Positions 1 to 9,921 are shown, counted from the first letter of the stretch. The stretch: 64,000 nt of DNA from Leptolyngbya sp. FACHB-8 (GCF_014695575.1 NZ_JACJOO010000079.1:1-64000), one strand, 5' to 3'. Notes: generated from the letters alone by a model not told the origin. Numbers and translations are program-made.

Positions 1-110
1 GGCTTGCTCTTGTTCAGGTTGCATGGCTTTGTCTGCGAAGTAGATAGCTCTGATTTTCGCTGATACAACCTAACTTTTCCAGCACTTCAGTTCCTCTTAG
101 GCATTTCTAC

Positions 111-620
111 TCATCGCAAAGGTGACATGCTCCCATCGCCCTGTACCTCAATTTCTCCGCCGTGAGATTTCACATCAATCACGAAACCTTTCCCCTTGGG
201 AGAAAGGCCAATAATATCAGCATCGCCTAATCCTTTACCTAGCATCAAGCCATATTCAAATTGCCAGCCTTCCTGAGCTAATGGGAGAAGGGTTTGGGCG
301 ATCGCTTCTTCTCCCTCGGCTCCCTGTTCAGCATGTTGAGCCCGTTTCCATAAAAATAGCCCCTGGGATACGAAGCCAGTAGCAACCAGGAAACCTACTA
401 TATAGAACAAATAGGAAAAATCAGGTTGTTGAACCGTGGTCGCCGTTGAAGTGGAGGTAATCGTTAAAAGCTGGGTTGTTAGCCCTTTGAGGGCATTGCT
501 TAAATAAATCGAGCCAACCAAGGAAAAAATAGCAGCAGAAAAAGCAATCACAGCCTTGAGCTTACGTTTAGCAGCGAGCTTGCGAATGTTTTCTCCAGCC
601 TTCCGATGAGATTTCGCCAT
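111..620 (-). CDS. NERD-domain membrane protein, C-terminally truncated
   Basis: Nuclease-related-domain (NERD) protein that stops inside the domain. The preferred start is the internal Met at 620 (MAKSHRK...), which leaves 169 aa; an upstream ATG at 686 would add 22 unconvincing residues. Two hydrophobic segments lie near residues 25-45 and 70-90. The NERD core follows: a GAEGEEAIAQTL box, then a GLGDADIIG stretch and FVIDVKSHGGEI, which carries the D-x-K element typical of this nuclease-like fold. The frame ends about ten residues later, well short of a normal NERD domain of about 110 residues. The downstream 110 bp show short NERD-unlike pieces in other frames, so a frameshift or decay is likely. 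It lies 118 bp from the next minus-strand gene with a perfect palindrome between them. Function is unknown; nuclease activity is unlikely if the truncation is real. Confidence 0.6.
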   Translation of the reverse strand: MAKSHRKAGENIRKLAAKRKLKAVIAFSAAIFSLVGSIYLSNALKGLTTQLLTITSTSTATTVQQPDFSYLFYIVGFLVATGFVSQGLFLWKRAQHAEQGAEGEEAIAQTLLPLAQEGWQFEYGLMLGKGLGDADIIGLSPKGKGFVIDVKSHGGEIEVQGDGSMSPLR

Positions 621-758
621 AGCGTTGGTTTCAGTCTGCCTATGCGCCTGGTCACAGGCTATACCTCTAGCATTCCGAAAAACCATTGACGCTTTAACAG
701 GGAGTGTTATTCATTCAGCAATAACTACACCCGTAGCCATCCGTTGCTAAATAGAGCT

Positions 759-800
759 ATAAAACGGGCCGTGAAACTGCAGTTTCACGGCCCGTTTTAT
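759..800. repeat. 42-nt perfect palindrome
   Basis: Two 21-bp arms meet with no spacer at all (centre CTGCAG). It lies just 3' of the stop of the minus-strand gene at 805-1395. It could act as a transcription terminator in either direction, but no T run follows on the relevant strand. Unlike most hairpins of this window it lacks a TTC/GAA loop. Confidence 0.9.
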
Positions 801-804
801 CCCA

Positions 805-1395
805 TTAATGACTTCTCTTAGACCGCTTTTGGGTGGGTGGATACAACCAGGTATTTAATAGTTTGGTTAGCCATGGCATAACTGGATACGTTAATAAGGT
901 AGAGACAAATATTACTGAAATGAGCAGCCCCAGGAGTGGATGTAAACCGTTCAACCATGGGCCGAGCACTGCGTTGGCTAGCAGAATTAAGGGATAGACC
1001 GCTAGAACACCAACAATAACTTGTTTGTAAAAGGGAGGCTGCGATCGCTGTTGCGTCGGTTGCGGTAATGTAAACCACAGCTCCAAGCCGTTGGGAAGTT
1101 CTTGTTGCGATCGCACGGAAATAAATTTATGGGCCTCTGCCATCCAGGCTTGGTAGGTAGATGACGTCAGCCACTGGCGCAGATGTTGGTAATGATCAAA
1201 TTTGACAATGACAACATACTCTGGGTAATCGTGGTCACGAGGCCGAATTACGTCAACCCCTAGAAACCCCTCAGCTTGTTGAACCGCCTGATTAATTCCT
1301 TTTGCCCAGACTTCATATTCCTGAAGGCGATCGGGTTCAACGACCTCTGAAATCACCAGCGTAATTGCATCAGTGCGTTGTTGAATCTCTTTCAT
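805..1395 (-). CDS. ABM-domain (antibiotic biosynthesis monooxygenase-like) membrane protein
   Basis: 196-aa protein in two parts. Residues 10-105 resemble the dimeric alpha/beta-barrel ABM domain: a VSEVVEPDRLQEYEVWAKG start, a central GFLGVDVIRP strand and a WLTSSTYQAWMAEAH helix. Residues 125-180 form two transmembrane helices, followed by a basic tail (QKRSKRSH). This ABM-plus-two-TM arrangement is a known conserved bacterial family without an assigned substrate; in soluble relatives the barrel oxidises quinones or degrades haem. No catalytic residue can be assigned. The start is the ATG at 1395. The gene stands alone between acs and the NERD gene, in the same direction as both, with structured repeats on either side. 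Confidence 0.7.
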   Translation of the reverse strand: MKEIQQRTDAITLVISEVVEPDRLQEYEVWAKGINQAVQQAEGFLGVDVIRPRDHDYPEYVVIVKFDHYQHLRQWLTSSTYQAWMAEAHKFISVRSQQELPNGLELWFTLPQPTQQRSQPPFYKQVIVGVLAVYPLILLANAVLGPWLNGLHPLLGLLISVIFVSTLLTYPVMPWLTKLLNTWLYPPTQKRSKRSH

Positions 1396-1549
1396 GCTAA
1401 AACCATCCCAAGCGATCGCCCCGTTTAGGAATTATAGGCAAGGAAACTCGAAACCCAGATTCGGAATTTTTTAACTAACTTTATTAGAGGTTCCACGCCC
1501 GATTCGCCCTACACAATCTCAGCCGTATTGTTATAAGACAGGTTCTAAG

Positions 1550-1675
1550 TAACCTCAGTTCGGGTTAAGGGCCTTTTCGAGTGCCGCGCTTCGCGCGGCA
1601 CTCGAAAAGGCCCATTATTGCGTGCGCGTCGCGCACGCAATAATGGGCGGTTCGGCTTATCCCGAGCTGACGTTA
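1550..1675. repeat. 126-nt three-way-junction element, copy 1
   Basis: First of three copies (others at 11165-11290, inverted, and 36122-36247). An outer stem joins the first ~14 and last ~14 nt. It encloses hairpin 1 at 1569-1613 (21-bp arms, TTC loop) and hairpin 2 at 1611-1647 (17-bp arms, 3-nt loop). Compared with the other copies, hairpin 1 has a paired change (C:G instead of T:A) that keeps the stem intact. It lies 3' of acs. Confidence 0.9.
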
Positions 1676-1819
1676 AGTACGTAGTTCGATGTATCTGGTT
1701 AATGGATTGCGATCGCCATTTCATTTGTACAAATAAAGAGCAGGTAAGGTCAGACCTCACCTGCTCTTTAACTCTTTCGTGCGCTATGCCGACGAAAAAG
1801 TAGTTTTTTAGATGGATAC

Positions 1820-3787
1820 TCAGGAACCTTCCCGCAGTTTGTCAAGAACGGAACGATCCTCCAGGGTGGAGGTGTCACCCGAGATCTCCTGACCGGCCGC
1901 TAGATTGCGCAGGAGACGACGCATGATCTTGCCCGACCGAGTCTTAGGTAAGGCATCGCTAAAACGGATATCACCAGGGCGAGCCAGCGCCCCGATTTCC
2001 TGAACAACGTGTTTCTTTAGCTCCTTGCTGAGGTCTTCGCTGGGTTCATAGCCACCTTCGAGCATCACGAAGGCAACAATGTCTTCCCCCTTAATCTCAT
2101 CAGGCTTACCGACTACAGCGGCCTCTGCAACTGCAGGGTGCGACACCAGAGCCGACTCAATTTCCATCGTGCCCAGACGGTGACCCGACACGCTGATAAC
2201 GTCATCGACCCGGCCCATCACCCAGTAGTAACCATCGTTATCACGGCGGGCACCATCCCCCGCGAAGTAGAGGTATTGTCCATCACGGGGCGCGATGTGC
2301 TCCCAGTAGGTGCGGCGGAAGCGATCGGGGTCGCCGTAAACCGTTCGCATCATACCGGGCCAGGGATGCCGCATAACCAGATAACCACCTTCGTTATCAG
2401 GGACGGGGTTACCATCCAGGTCCACGACATCGGCCAGAACGCCGGGGAAGGGCAGGGTGGCAGAGCCGGGTTTGGCAGGAATCGCCCCCGGTAGCGGCGT
2501 GATCATAATTCCGCCCGTCTCTGTTTGCCACCAGGTATCCACAATGGGGCAACGCTCCTGGCCGATAACCCGGTAGTACCACATCCAGGCTTCCGGGTTG
2601 ATGGGCTCGCCCACTGTACCCAGCAAGCGCAAGGAGGAGAGGTTACGAGCTTTGGGCAGCTGCTCGCCCATCTTGATAAAGGCACGGATGGCGGTGGGAG
2701 CGGTATAGAAAATAGTGACGCCATATTTTTCAATTACATCCCAGAAGCAACCGGGGTTAGAAGGGCGAGGCGCGCCTTCATACATGACGGTGGTGGCACC
2801 ATTGGAAAGGGGCCCGTAGACAATGTAGCTGTGGCCCGTAATCCAACCCACATCAGCAGTACACCAATACACATCGGTGTCTTGCAGGTCAAAGATCCAC
2901 TTGGTGGTGATGTGGGTGTAAAGATTGTAGCCAGCGGTCGTATGGACAACTCCTTTAGGTTTGCCCGTGCTGCCAGAGGTGTAAAGAATGAACAGCATAT
3001 CTTCGCTGTTCATGGGTTCGGCGGGACAATCCGCAGAAACAGTTTTGCGGAGATCGTGCCACCAGTGATCTCGGCCCGGCTCCATGTGAATTTGCTGCTT
3101 GGTACGCTCGACCACCAGCACGTTGTCTACGGTGGTGACCCCTTCGCTCAGGGCTTTATCCACCTGATCTTTGAGGGGCACGATAGAATCTTTGCGCCAG
3201 CCGCCATCGGCTGTAATCACCAATTTGGCTTTACCGTCGGCGAGGCGATCGCGCAATGCCTCTGCACTAAAGCCACCGAACACCACCGTATGAGCAGCTC
3301 CAATGCGAGCACAGGCCAGCATGGCGATCGCGGCCTCAGGAATCATCGGCATGTAGATCCCGACGACATCTCCTTTCTGAATACCCAGGCCTTTTAGCGC
3401 ATTGGCAAACTGACAGACTTCCCGGTGCAGCTGGCCATAGGTAAGAGTGCGCGAATCACCCGGTTCTCCTTCCCAGATGAGAGCGGCTTTGTTTTTGCGC
3501 CAGGTGCTGACATGGCGATCAAGGCAGTTGTAGGAGATGTTGGTTTTGCCGCCGTCGAACCATTTCACGAAAGGAGGCTGCCAGTCGAGGGCGGTATGCC
3601 ATTTTTCAAACCAGTGCAGTTCTTTTTGGGCTAGCTCTTCCCAAAACTTGACGGGGTCAGCTTTGGCTCGTTCGTAAATCTGCTCGTAGTCTTCCAGGCT
3701 TTTGATATAGGCTTGCTGGGCGAACGCAGCAGGAGGTGCAAAAGAGCGATTTTCTTGAAGGATAGATTCAATGGTGGGTTGCGACAT
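1820..3787 (-). CDS. acs: Acetyl-coenzyme A synthetase
   Basis: AMP-forming acetate:CoA ligase, making acetyl-CoA from acetate, ATP and CoA in the cytoplasm. At 655 aa from the MSQPTIES start (Met at 3787; an ATG six bases upstream at 3793 is possible) it has the normal family length. Recognisable are the N-terminal [18 protein letters not shown] region, the P-loop-like [15 protein letters not shown], the [10 protein letters not shown] adenylate motif, and the C-terminal [14 protein letters not shown] containing the lysine that is reversibly acetylated in characterised Acs enzymes. It is a single-gene unit with ~320 bp on its 5' side and a structured repeat on its 3' side. In a cyanobacterium it probably salvages acetate into lipid synthesis. 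Confidence 0.97.
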   Translation of the reverse strand: MSQPTIESILQENRSFAPPAAFAQQAYIKSLEDYEQIYERAKADPVKFWEELAQKELHWFEKWHTALDWQPPFVKWFDGGKTNISYNCLDRHVSTWRKNKAALIWEGEPGDSRTLTYGQLHREVCQFANALKGLGIQKGDVVGIYMPMIPEAAIAMLACARIGAAHTVVFGGFSAEALRDRLADGKAKLVITADGGWRKDSIVPLKDQVDKALSEGVTTVDNVLVVERTKQQIHMEPGRDHWWHDLRKTVSADCPAEPMNSEDMLFILYTSGSTGKPKGVVHTTAGYNLYTHITTKWIFDLQDTDVYWCTADVGWITGHSYIVYGPLSNGATTVMYEGAPRPSNPGCFWDVIEKYGVTIFYTAPTAIRAFIKMGEQLPKARNLSSLRLLGTVGEPINPEAWMWYYRVIGQERCPIVDTWWQTETGGIMITPLPGAIPAKPGSATLPFPGVLADVVDLDGNPVPDNEGGYLVMRHPWPGMMRTVYGDPDRFRRTYWEHIAPRDGQYLYFAGDGARRDNDGYYWVMGRVDDVISVSGHRLGTMEIESALVSHPAVAEAAVVGKPDEIKGEDIVAFVMLEGGYEPSEDLSKELKKHVVQEIGALARPGDIRFSDALPKTRSGKIMRRLLRNLAAGQEISGDTSTLEDRSVLDKLREGS

Positions 3788-4033
3788 AGCCAAAATGTGG
3801 TGATGGAATCAAGCCCGAATGGCAGATTACTTATCATTCAAAACCATACGGTTTTTTGGGATGTTGTGGGCTAGACGTAAAGGTTCCTTAATAGGTATTG
3901 GAAAGCAGAATGCGCTCCCGGCAATACATTCCGGAAACGTCATATAAACGTTTCCCACCCAAAAACTATACTAAAAACCCATGACAATAGAGGGTCTGAT
4001 ACAGCATGCTAGACGATTTATAAGAGTCCTTAT

Positions 4034-4082
4034 TTTCATAGGGGGAGAGGCCGTGCTATGCACGGCCTCTCCCCCTATGAAA
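4034..4082. repeat. Perfect hairpin, 23-bp arms, TAT loop
   Basis: Near-perfect inverted repeat with a 3-nt loop, ~30 bp beyond the stop of the minus-strand tenA-like gene, so it probably ends that transcript. The arms share no sequence with other hairpins seen in the window. The rest of 3794-4113 holds nothing recognisable apart from the probable acs promoter region. Confidence 0.9.
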
Positions 4083-4113
4083 CGAGTACAACGATGGGTT
4101 TTACGAATATGAA

Positions 4114-4734
4114 TTACCCCTGATAAGCCATCTGCCAAAAATCTTTCTCCAGTCGAGAAACTTCCAAAAAAACAGTTTCAGCACGGGGATAGAGGGAGGG
4201 ATCCGCACTGGCTAATGCTTCGTCTGCCTGTCGGCCCAGTTCGGTGACATAAGCACTGAAGCCTGCATTGCCCCAGCGATCGCCAAACTCGGTATAGGGC
4301 TCAGGCATAGGACTGTGCCCTTGCCAGGCCTGGTTGTAAGCGGCTTCGATGGCCCAGAAACCGACCGCTTGCAGGGCATAGGGTTGGGAACCCAAGTCAT
4401 GCATGTACTGGCAGTATTCTGCACAGATCGCCTGTGGGGAGGCCGAGAGGTCAAGCTGGCGCTTGGTGGCATTGTCCTGGAACCAAACGATCTCAGTTTT
4501 CAATGCCCCCAGCCCTCCCAAAATCACATCAAAATGCACGGGAGGAGCGGCACTGAGGAGACGCGCTGCCATGCGGGTGCATTCCAGCACAAAGATATAG
4601 TCTTGCACCAACCAGGTGTTGAATTGAGCGGGCTGAATGGTGCCCTGTTGGCAATCTTGAAGGAAGGGATGCACCGTGGCATCGTGCCAGAGTTGCGGAT
4701 GTTTATCAAGAAGACTTTGACAGGTGAGTCTCAT
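4114..4734 (-). CDS. TenA/THI-4 family protein
   Basis: 206-aa all-helical protein of the TenA (PF03070) fold, related to aminopyrimidine aminohydrolases that salvage thiamine precursors. The family pattern is visible throughout: LLDKHPQLWHDATVHPFLQ at the N-terminus, FNTWLVQDYIFV, and FWAIEAAYNQAW. The catalytic cysteine of classical TenA, normally just before the W-x-Y region, is not present (AVGFWAIE instead). This puts the protein in the TenA_E-like branch, where a glutamate replaces the cysteine role. Involvement in thiamine salvage is therefore inference; related cyanobacterial proteins are often annotated only by family. The ATG at 4734 gives a normal family length. Confidence 0.75.
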   Translation of the reverse strand: MRLTCQSLLDKHPQLWHDATVHPFLQDCQQGTIQPAQFNTWLVQDYIFVLECTRMAARLLSAAPPVHFDVILGGLGALKTEIVWFQDNATKRQLDLSASPQAICAEYCQYMHDLGSQPYALQAVGFWAIEAAYNQAWQGHSPMPEPYTEFGDRWGNAGFSAYVTELGRQADEALASADPSLYPRAETVFLEVSRLEKDFWQMAYQG

Positions 4735-4766
4735 ACAAAGTTCAGTGGGGTGATATGGAGCGTGAA

Positions 4767-4809
4767 GTGCCTCACACCACCGTACTAATCAACGTCACAT
4801 TGCGCTATA
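4767..4809. repeat. Degenerate half copy of the ~95-nt MITE-like repeat
   Basis: This stretch matches the right half of the repeat at 49203-49298 (CACACCACCGTACT, then a GCGCTATA end). The left half is not convincingly preserved. It fills the gap between the tenA-like and permease genes. Confidence 0.6.
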
Positions 4810-4867
4810 CCTAGGCCACCCACCTGAATGAATAACCCCCATGTGTTCTCATGCCAAGTGCATATTC

Positions 4868-5650
4868 CTAGCTGGAAGCACTGGTGTAAAACCGTAGAGC
4901 AAAGCGCCAGAAAAGCCGGGAGGCAATGAAGAGGGCGATCGCTAACCCCCCTGCTGCAAAAATCCACCCGCCGCTACCGCGACCTAAGATGGCCTCCGCC
5001 GGAACGGTCGTTAGGAAGGCGACTGGGATCACGAAGGTAAAAAAGAAACGGTAAGCCACGGGGTAAGCCACCATCGGGTAACGCCCCGCCTCCAGCAATC
5101 CCCGCAGTACTTCCGTTACGTTATAGATTTTGACAAACCAGATGCTTGTAGCTCCTAAGATAAACCACAGGCTATAGAGGCTAAACAGCCCAAAAGCCAG
5201 AGGAAGCAGGCCCCACAAATAACCCTGAAGCGGAAGATACAAGCGGTTTCCCGCATAACCCAGAATTATCAGGCCAAACAGAATGTCGGGCATTCCCCAC
5301 GGAGATACCGTTCGTAGAGAGAGCCAGAATTGAGAATCAATCGGCTTGAGCAGGACGAAGTCCAGAGTGCCGCTCTGCACTTGTTCCACAATCTTGCTGA
5401 GGTTAGGACTTAGTAGGGTTCCAGCAAATCCCTGCAAGATTGTGAATATGCCCAGAATAATCAGAGCTTCGTCCCAACTCCATCCCTCAAAGGTGTAATT
5501 GTTTCGGTAGAACAAGAAGAGCCCGAATAGGCTACCCGAGAGACTGCCCAAGCTACTGAGGCTGGCGATCGCAAAGTTAGCTCGATATTCCAGTTCGGCA
5601 GCGATCGCTGTTTCCCAGAAGCGCTTTAGCAGAGAGACGTAGCGTTGCAT
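4868..5650 (-). CDS. ABC-2 family transporter permease (DUF990-like)
   Basis: Inner-membrane subunit of an uncharacterised ABC exporter. About 260 aa with six hydrophobic segments, an EYRANFAIASLSSL N-terminal helix, and the GTLDFVLLKPIDSQFW loop, which is characteristic of the ABC2_membrane_6/DUF990 family. The preferred start is the Met at 5650 (MQRYVSLLKRFWE); the longer form from 5686 adds 12 residues. Members normally pair with a second DUF990 subunit and an ATPase; neither is encoded next door, so partners must lie elsewhere. The substrate is unknown. Confidence 0.8.
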   Translation of the reverse strand: MQRYVSLLKRFWETAIAAELEYRANFAIASLSSLGSLSGSLFGLFLFYRNNYTFEGWSWDEALIILGIFTILQGFAGTLLSPNLSKIVEQVQSGTLDFVLLKPIDSQFWLSLRTVSPWGMPDILFGLIILGYAGNRLYLPLQGYLWGLLPLAFGLFSLYSLWFILGATSIWFVKIYNVTEVLRGLLEAGRYPMVAYPVAYRFFFTFVIPVAFLTTVPAEAILGRGSGGWIFAAGGLAIALFIASRLFWRFALRFYTSASS

Positions 5651-6299
5651 GGGAAGCCTCGAGATGAAGTGTAAAGATTTCGCCACATAACCGCATTTTT
5701 CTAGGTCAATATATCCGTATTTACCGTATTGCAGCTAGAAGCATCAACCCGTGCTCTAGTTGTAATCCGTAATAAAACAATGGTAGAACGTAAAAAATCT
5801 ATTCCTTCAGATAGGGCGAAATCGTGTTCATGAAGGCTTTACTGAAAGAATTATGCTGTTGCATTCAGATCTCTCCCCTTCGGTCCATGATTTCCTCAGG
5901 AAACTTTGACTTATTCCAGGAACCTGGAGTGTTGATTGGGAGTCTGCTATCTCGAAATTAGGGGCATTAAGGAAGTTCGCTCTTATGGCAGATGTCTGAA
6001 TGAAATGTTCGTCTTGATCACGCTATTTATCAAGGCAAATTAATTGTTTGAATAGGGTTTTTGAAGGAATTCAGGAAATTTATGGAAAACCTGAAACCTT
6101 TACAGGAAAAAGATTCTGAATTTTGCACCTCTGAAGTTTATGTTGACTTCATACGAACTTTAAGAGCTTTATTCAAGCTTCATTGGAAGATCCGTAAAAT
6201 CCGAATATCTTGAGGATGTTCTCCGGGTATTCCGGGTTCTAGTAGGGTTCGGTTCGGATACAAACCATTTGTAGACGCATGTCAGTCTGAGGCATTGTT
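5651..6299. other. Intergenic region between divergent permease and wzc genes
   Basis: About 650 bp, AT-richer than its neighbours, without a convincing ORF, palindrome or HIP1 site. It must contain the promoters for the minus-strand permease and the plus-strand polysaccharide operon. I see no defined operator. Confidence 0.5.
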
Positions 6300-8540
6300 A
6301 TGGAAGCGAAGCAATACTATCCCGACGAACTGGACTTACAGAAGTTCTGGTCACTTATCCGGCGGCGGTGGCTGCCTGCAACGGCCGTCTTTGGCTTGGT
6401 GGTTGCCCTGTCAGCGTTTGCGGCAACCCGCAAAGATCCGGAGTACGAAGCAGTCGGACGATTGCTGCTTAAAGTGGACCGTCAGACCGCGTTAGTTGGT
6501 CTCTTGCAAGCAGAAGATAACCGCAACCAATCGGTCGACCGGGAAAGTAGCGTTCTGACAACCCAGGCCGAAGTATTGCGTTCTGCCCCCGTGGCCCAGA
6601 AGGTGATCGATGAGTTGCAACTGAAAGATGACGAGGGCCAGCCTTTACAGCCCGGCGCATTGCTCAGTTCACTCACCGCGAAGCCTATCGGCGGTACTGA
6701 CATTCTACAAATCACGTATAAGTCTGATGATCCGGAAGAGGCAGCGGCGATCGTCAATGCCGTTGCAACAGCCTACTCCCAACAAAGCATTGATATTAAG
6801 CGGCAAGATGCAGCGGAAGCCCGTAAGTTTATCGCTGAGCAACTGCCTAAGACAGAAGCAGCCGTAAGAGAAGCTGAAGCAACTCTACGGGAGTTTAAAG
6901 AAAGCAATGGCGTCGTTGCCCTGGAGCAAGAGGCGACCTCAGCCGTTGACGTAATCTCGAACTTGCAGCAACAGCTCACCACGGCTCAGGCTCAGTTGAC
7001 GGATGCATCTGCTCGGGCATCGATTTTACAGGGACAGTTGGGCCTCACTCCAGAACAAGCTTTGGTGGTTGCATCGGTTAGCCAGGCCCCTGGTATTCAG
7101 GAAGTTTTTACCCAGCTACAAACGGCCCAGAGCAACCTGGAGGTGCAGCGCACACGGTACCGGGATAACCACCCGGCGATCGCCAGTGCCCAGCGCGAGG
7201 TAGACGCTCTGACCAGCGAGCTCAACCGCCGGGTCGGTGAAGTGGCGGGTAGCACCCAGGGCATCTCGCAGGGTGATCTGCAAGCGGGCAGCGTTGAACA
7301 GGATCTCATTGCCAATCTGATCCAGGCCGAAGCACAACGAGCCGGGTTAGAAAATCAGGTGCGTACCCTGAGCAGCGCACAGCAAAGCTACCGGGAACGG
7401 ATGGGTGTCTTGCCTCGTCTGGAGCAGACCCAGCGGGAGTTGGAGCGACGGCTTCAGGCCGCACAGGCGACCTATGAAACTCTGCTGACTCGTCTTCAAG
7501 AAATTCAAGTTTCAGAAAACCAGAACACTGGAAACGCCCGTCTAATTTCTCCGGCAGAGCCGCCTGCTTCACCCAGTAGCCCTGGCAAAGGCGTCTATCT
7601 ATTGCTTGGGGGTGTCGTGGGTCTCCTGGCAGGTCTGGCAACAGCCCTCATGCTCGATCTGGTCGATCGTTCGCTGAAAACGGTCAAAGAAGCTCGGGAG
7701 CTATTTGGCTACACCCTGCTAGGGATCATTCCCTCCTTTAGCCGAGATGGACGCTTGCGCTCCAACGGTGACATGGAGCGCTCCATTCCTCGTATCATCG
7801 CTCAAGATTGCCCGCATTCTCCTGTGGCAGAAGCCTATCAGATGCTTCAGGCGAATCTGAAATTCCTCAGCTCCGATCGCGAAATTAAGTCTCTGGTCAT
7901 TACGAGTTCGGCTCCCCGGGAAGGGAAATCAGAGGTATCGGCAAACCTGGCGGTGGCGATCGCCCAGGTAGGGCACCGAGTCCTGCTGGTGGATGCCGAT
8001 ATGCGCCATCCCTCTCAACACCATGCCTGGGATTTAACGAACGGTATGGGTCTGAGCAACGCCCTGGTTGATCAACTCGACTTCCGTACGCTGGTGCAGC
8101 GAGTCATGCCCAATCTGGATGTACTGACTGCTGGGGTTATTCCACCAAACCCTGTAGCACTGCTTGACTCAAACCGGATGTCGGCCCTCATTCGAGAATT
8201 CTCGGACGAGTACGACTACGTGCTGTTTGACACACCACCCCTGTCAGGAACCGCTGATGCTTCAGTGCTCGGGAAGATGGTCGATGGCATGCTGCTGATG
8301 GTACGGCCTGGTGTGGTCAATTCTCGCAGCGCCAAAGCCACCAAGGACTTCCTGGAGCAATCGGGTCAAGACGTGCTGGGGATTGTGGTCAATGGCGTCG
8401 ATGTGCGCAACGAGCCCGACAGCTACTTCTACTACTCCCGCGAGTATCAGGGCCAACGCAGTCTGCCTGCTTCGCTAGGCCAGTCTATTGAGCGGACTTT
8501 GACGGCAGCGCGCGATCGCTCCGGTGACTTCCGAGGTTAA
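6300..8540 (+). CDS. Polysaccharide co-polymerase / bacterial tyrosine kinase (Wzc type)
   Basis: 746-aa inner-membrane protein controlling exopolysaccharide chain length and export. Order of parts: Wzz-type N-terminus with a TM helix at ~20-42; a long periplasmic coiled coil (~170-400, Gln/Glu/Ala-rich); a second TM at ~430-452; and a cytoplasmic BY-kinase domain with Walker A SAPREGKSEV (~537), Walker A' VLLVDADMRHP (~561) and Walker B YVLFDTPPLSG (~640). A tyrosine-rich tail (YFYYSREYQG, ~715) is the expected autophosphorylation cluster. It is followed by a terminator-like hairpin and the Wza-type gene 155 bp downstream, forming a two-gene export module; no glycosyltransferases or polymerase are nearby. 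Confidence 0.93.
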   Translation: MEAKQYYPDELDLQKFWSLIRRRWLPATAVFGLVVALSAFAATRKDPEYEAVGRLLLKVDRQTALVGLLQAEDNRNQSVDRESSVLTTQAEVLRSAPVAQKVIDELQLKDDEGQPLQPGALLSSLTAKPIGGTDILQITYKSDDPEEAAAIVNAVATAYSQQSIDIKRQDAAEARKFIAEQLPKTEAAVREAEATLREFKESNGVVALEQEATSAVDVISNLQQQLTTAQAQLTDASARASILQGQLGLTPEQALVVASVSQAPGIQEVFTQLQTAQSNLEVQRTRYRDNHPAIASAQREVDALTSELNRRVGEVAGSTQGISQGDLQAGSVEQDLIANLIQAEAQRAGLENQVRTLSSAQQSYRERMGVLPRLEQTQRELERRLQAAQATYETLLTRLQEIQVSENQNTGNARLISPAEPPASPSSPGKGVYLLLGGVVGLLAGLATALMLDLVDRSLKTVKEARELFGYTLLGIIPSFSRDGRLRSNGDMERSIPRIIAQDCPHSPVAEAYQMLQANLKFLSSDREIKSLVITSSAPREGKSEVSANLAVAIAQVGHRVLLVDADMRHPSQHHAWDLTNGMGLSNALVDQLDFRTLVQRVMPNLDVLTAGVIPPNPVALLDSNRMSALIREFSDEYDYVLFDTPPLSGTADASVLGKMVDGMLLMVRPGVVNSRSAKATKDFLEQSGQDVLGIVVNGVDVRNEPDSYFYYSREYQGQRSLPASLGQSIERTLTAARDRSGDFRG

Positions 8541-8547
8541 TGGGCAA

Positions 8548-8573
8548 CCGAAACCCTGGATTCAGGGTTTCGG
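8548..8573 (+). terminator. Small hairpin after the tyrosine kinase gene
   Basis: 11-bp arms with a 4-nt loop, 8 bp after the stop codon. No T run follows, so it is more likely an attenuator or mRNA 3'-end stabiliser than a full terminator. Confidence 0.6.
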
Positions 8574-8694
8574 CCCGCTCTCCCAATAGCACTCACAACT
8601 CTTACGAAATAACCAGATTGGGCAACCGTTCCTTCGGGCGTGGTTCCCCAGTCTCCCTTACCCTTCAGAATTTATCGATACACGGTGGCTGAAC

Positions 8695-9771
8695 ATGGCA
8701 CAAACAACCTGGCTCTGGCGGTTTTCGAGTTCGTTGCTGGCCCCATCGCTCGTGAGCTTGATGCTGGCAGTTCCAGCTCTAGCACAGACGGCACCGGAAT
8801 CCCCAAGCATCACTCAGACCATACAAGGAACCCGCTCCGGTGGGCAGGTAGTGGCTCCCAATTACATTCTGGGGCCAGGTGATGAGATTGGGATTACCGT
8901 CTACGGCTACGACGAAATGACGGTCCAGAAAGTAGTTTTGTCAGATGGCACCATTCTGTTGCCGCTGCTCAACTCTGTTCAGGTAGCCGGAATGACGCCT
9001 GACCAGTTAGCGCTGCAACTGGAACGTGACCTGAACAACTATCTGGTAGAACCCGATGTTGCCGTCACCTTAGTAACGCTCCGTCCAGTAGAAGTAAACG
9101 TAACAGGGGAAGTGCAACGACCCGGTCCTGTGCGGCTGCGTGGTCTGATTAACACCCAGGGCGGGAACCAGGCAGAAGAAGTTACCCCCAGCCTTTCAAC
9201 CGCACTGGTGCGGGCAGGCGGGATTACCCGATATGCCGACCTTCGTGGTATTGAGCTCCGCCGCTTTGACAATAGCGGTAGCTCTGAACCGACTGTCATT
9301 AACCTGTGGGATGCTATTTCGTCGGGCACACTCGCTCCCGATCTGATCCTGCAGGATGGAGATTCTATCTACGTGCCCCGACTTGCCAGTGGCGAGGTTG
9401 ATCAGCGGCTCATTTCCCGGTCTAGCCTGGCTCCAGAAACGGTGCGGGTCCGGGTCGTGGGTGAGGTGGTTAACCCTGGTGAAGTGGCGGTTCCTCCAAA
9501 CAGTTCAGTTTCCAGTGCAGTGGCGATCGCCGGAGGCCCCACAACCGATGCCGAGTTGGATGACGTCGTCTTCGTGCGGATGAACGAGCAGGGCCAGGTT
9601 GAACGCCATGATATGGATCTGAGAAATTTGATGGACGATTTCCAGGTACAGGAAGGAGATGTGGTCATCGTGCCGAAAGACGAGAACCTGAATTTCCTTG
9701 ATGTCGCCCTTCGGGCCTTGACACCCTTCGGTCGGGCTGTGGACATCATTGATAGCATCTTCGGAAACTAA
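8695..9771 (+). CDS. Polysaccharide export protein (Wza type, SLBB domains)
   Basis: 358-aa secreted or outer-membrane channel component for exopolysaccharide. A signal peptide ends near residue 30 (VPALA/QTAPE). There is no lipobox cysteine, in contrast to E. coli Wza. The Poly_export domain follows (~55-140, with GPGDEIGITVYGYDEM), then two SLBB repeats (~140-235 and ~248-330, each starting with a VxGEVxxPG-type strand: VNVTGEVQRPGPV and VRVVGEVVNPGEV). A short hydrophobic C-terminus resembles the membrane-inserting helix. It works with the preceding tyrosine kinase. The ATG at 8695 sits directly before the signal peptide. Confidence 0.93.
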   Translation: MAQTTWLWRFSSSLLAPSLVSLMLAVPALAQTAPESPSITQTIQGTRSGGQVVAPNYILGPGDEIGITVYGYDEMTVQKVVLSDGTILLPLLNSVQVAGMTPDQLALQLERDLNNYLVEPDVAVTLVTLRPVEVNVTGEVQRPGPVRLRGLINTQGGNQAEEVTPSLSTALVRAGGITRYADLRGIELRRFDNSGSSEPTVINLWDAISSGTLAPDLILQDGDSIYVPRLASGEVDQRLISRSSLAPETVRVRVVGEVVNPGEVAVPPNSSVSSAVAIAGGPTTDAELDDVVFVRMNEQGQVERHDMDLRNLMDDFQVQEGDVVIVPKDENLNFLDVALRALTPFGRAVDIIDSIFGN

Positions 9772-9780
9772 GGCTTGCTT

Positions 9781-9819
9781 GAGAAGTTTTTTCGTACCCT
9801 TTGTGTAAAAAAACCTCTC
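9781..9819. repeat. Imperfect hairpin with A/T-run arms
   Basis: Arms of ~12 bp ending in T/A runs, beginning 9 bp after the wza-type stop. It could contribute to 3'-end formation together with the hairpin at 9922-9960. Confidence 0.45.
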
Positions 9820-9921
9820 CAACGAGCTCTAAAGCGTGCCCTAGCAAGCAGAGAGCAAAAGACAGCCGGACTTGCGCATTTTTCAAAGCTCTCGCCCGTC
9901 TTGATACACCTCGACTTAGCG

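Noticed and set aside
1618-1803. 61-aa plus-strand ORF and 71-aa minus-strand ORF over the 126-nt element
   Set aside because: They run through the palindromes in both directions; the same peptides reappear at 11074 and 36108 because the repeat is copied, not because a protein is conserved.
2525-3397. 290-aa plus-strand ORF opposite acs
   Set aside because: Antisense shadow of a strongly conserved gene, with no recognisable domain.
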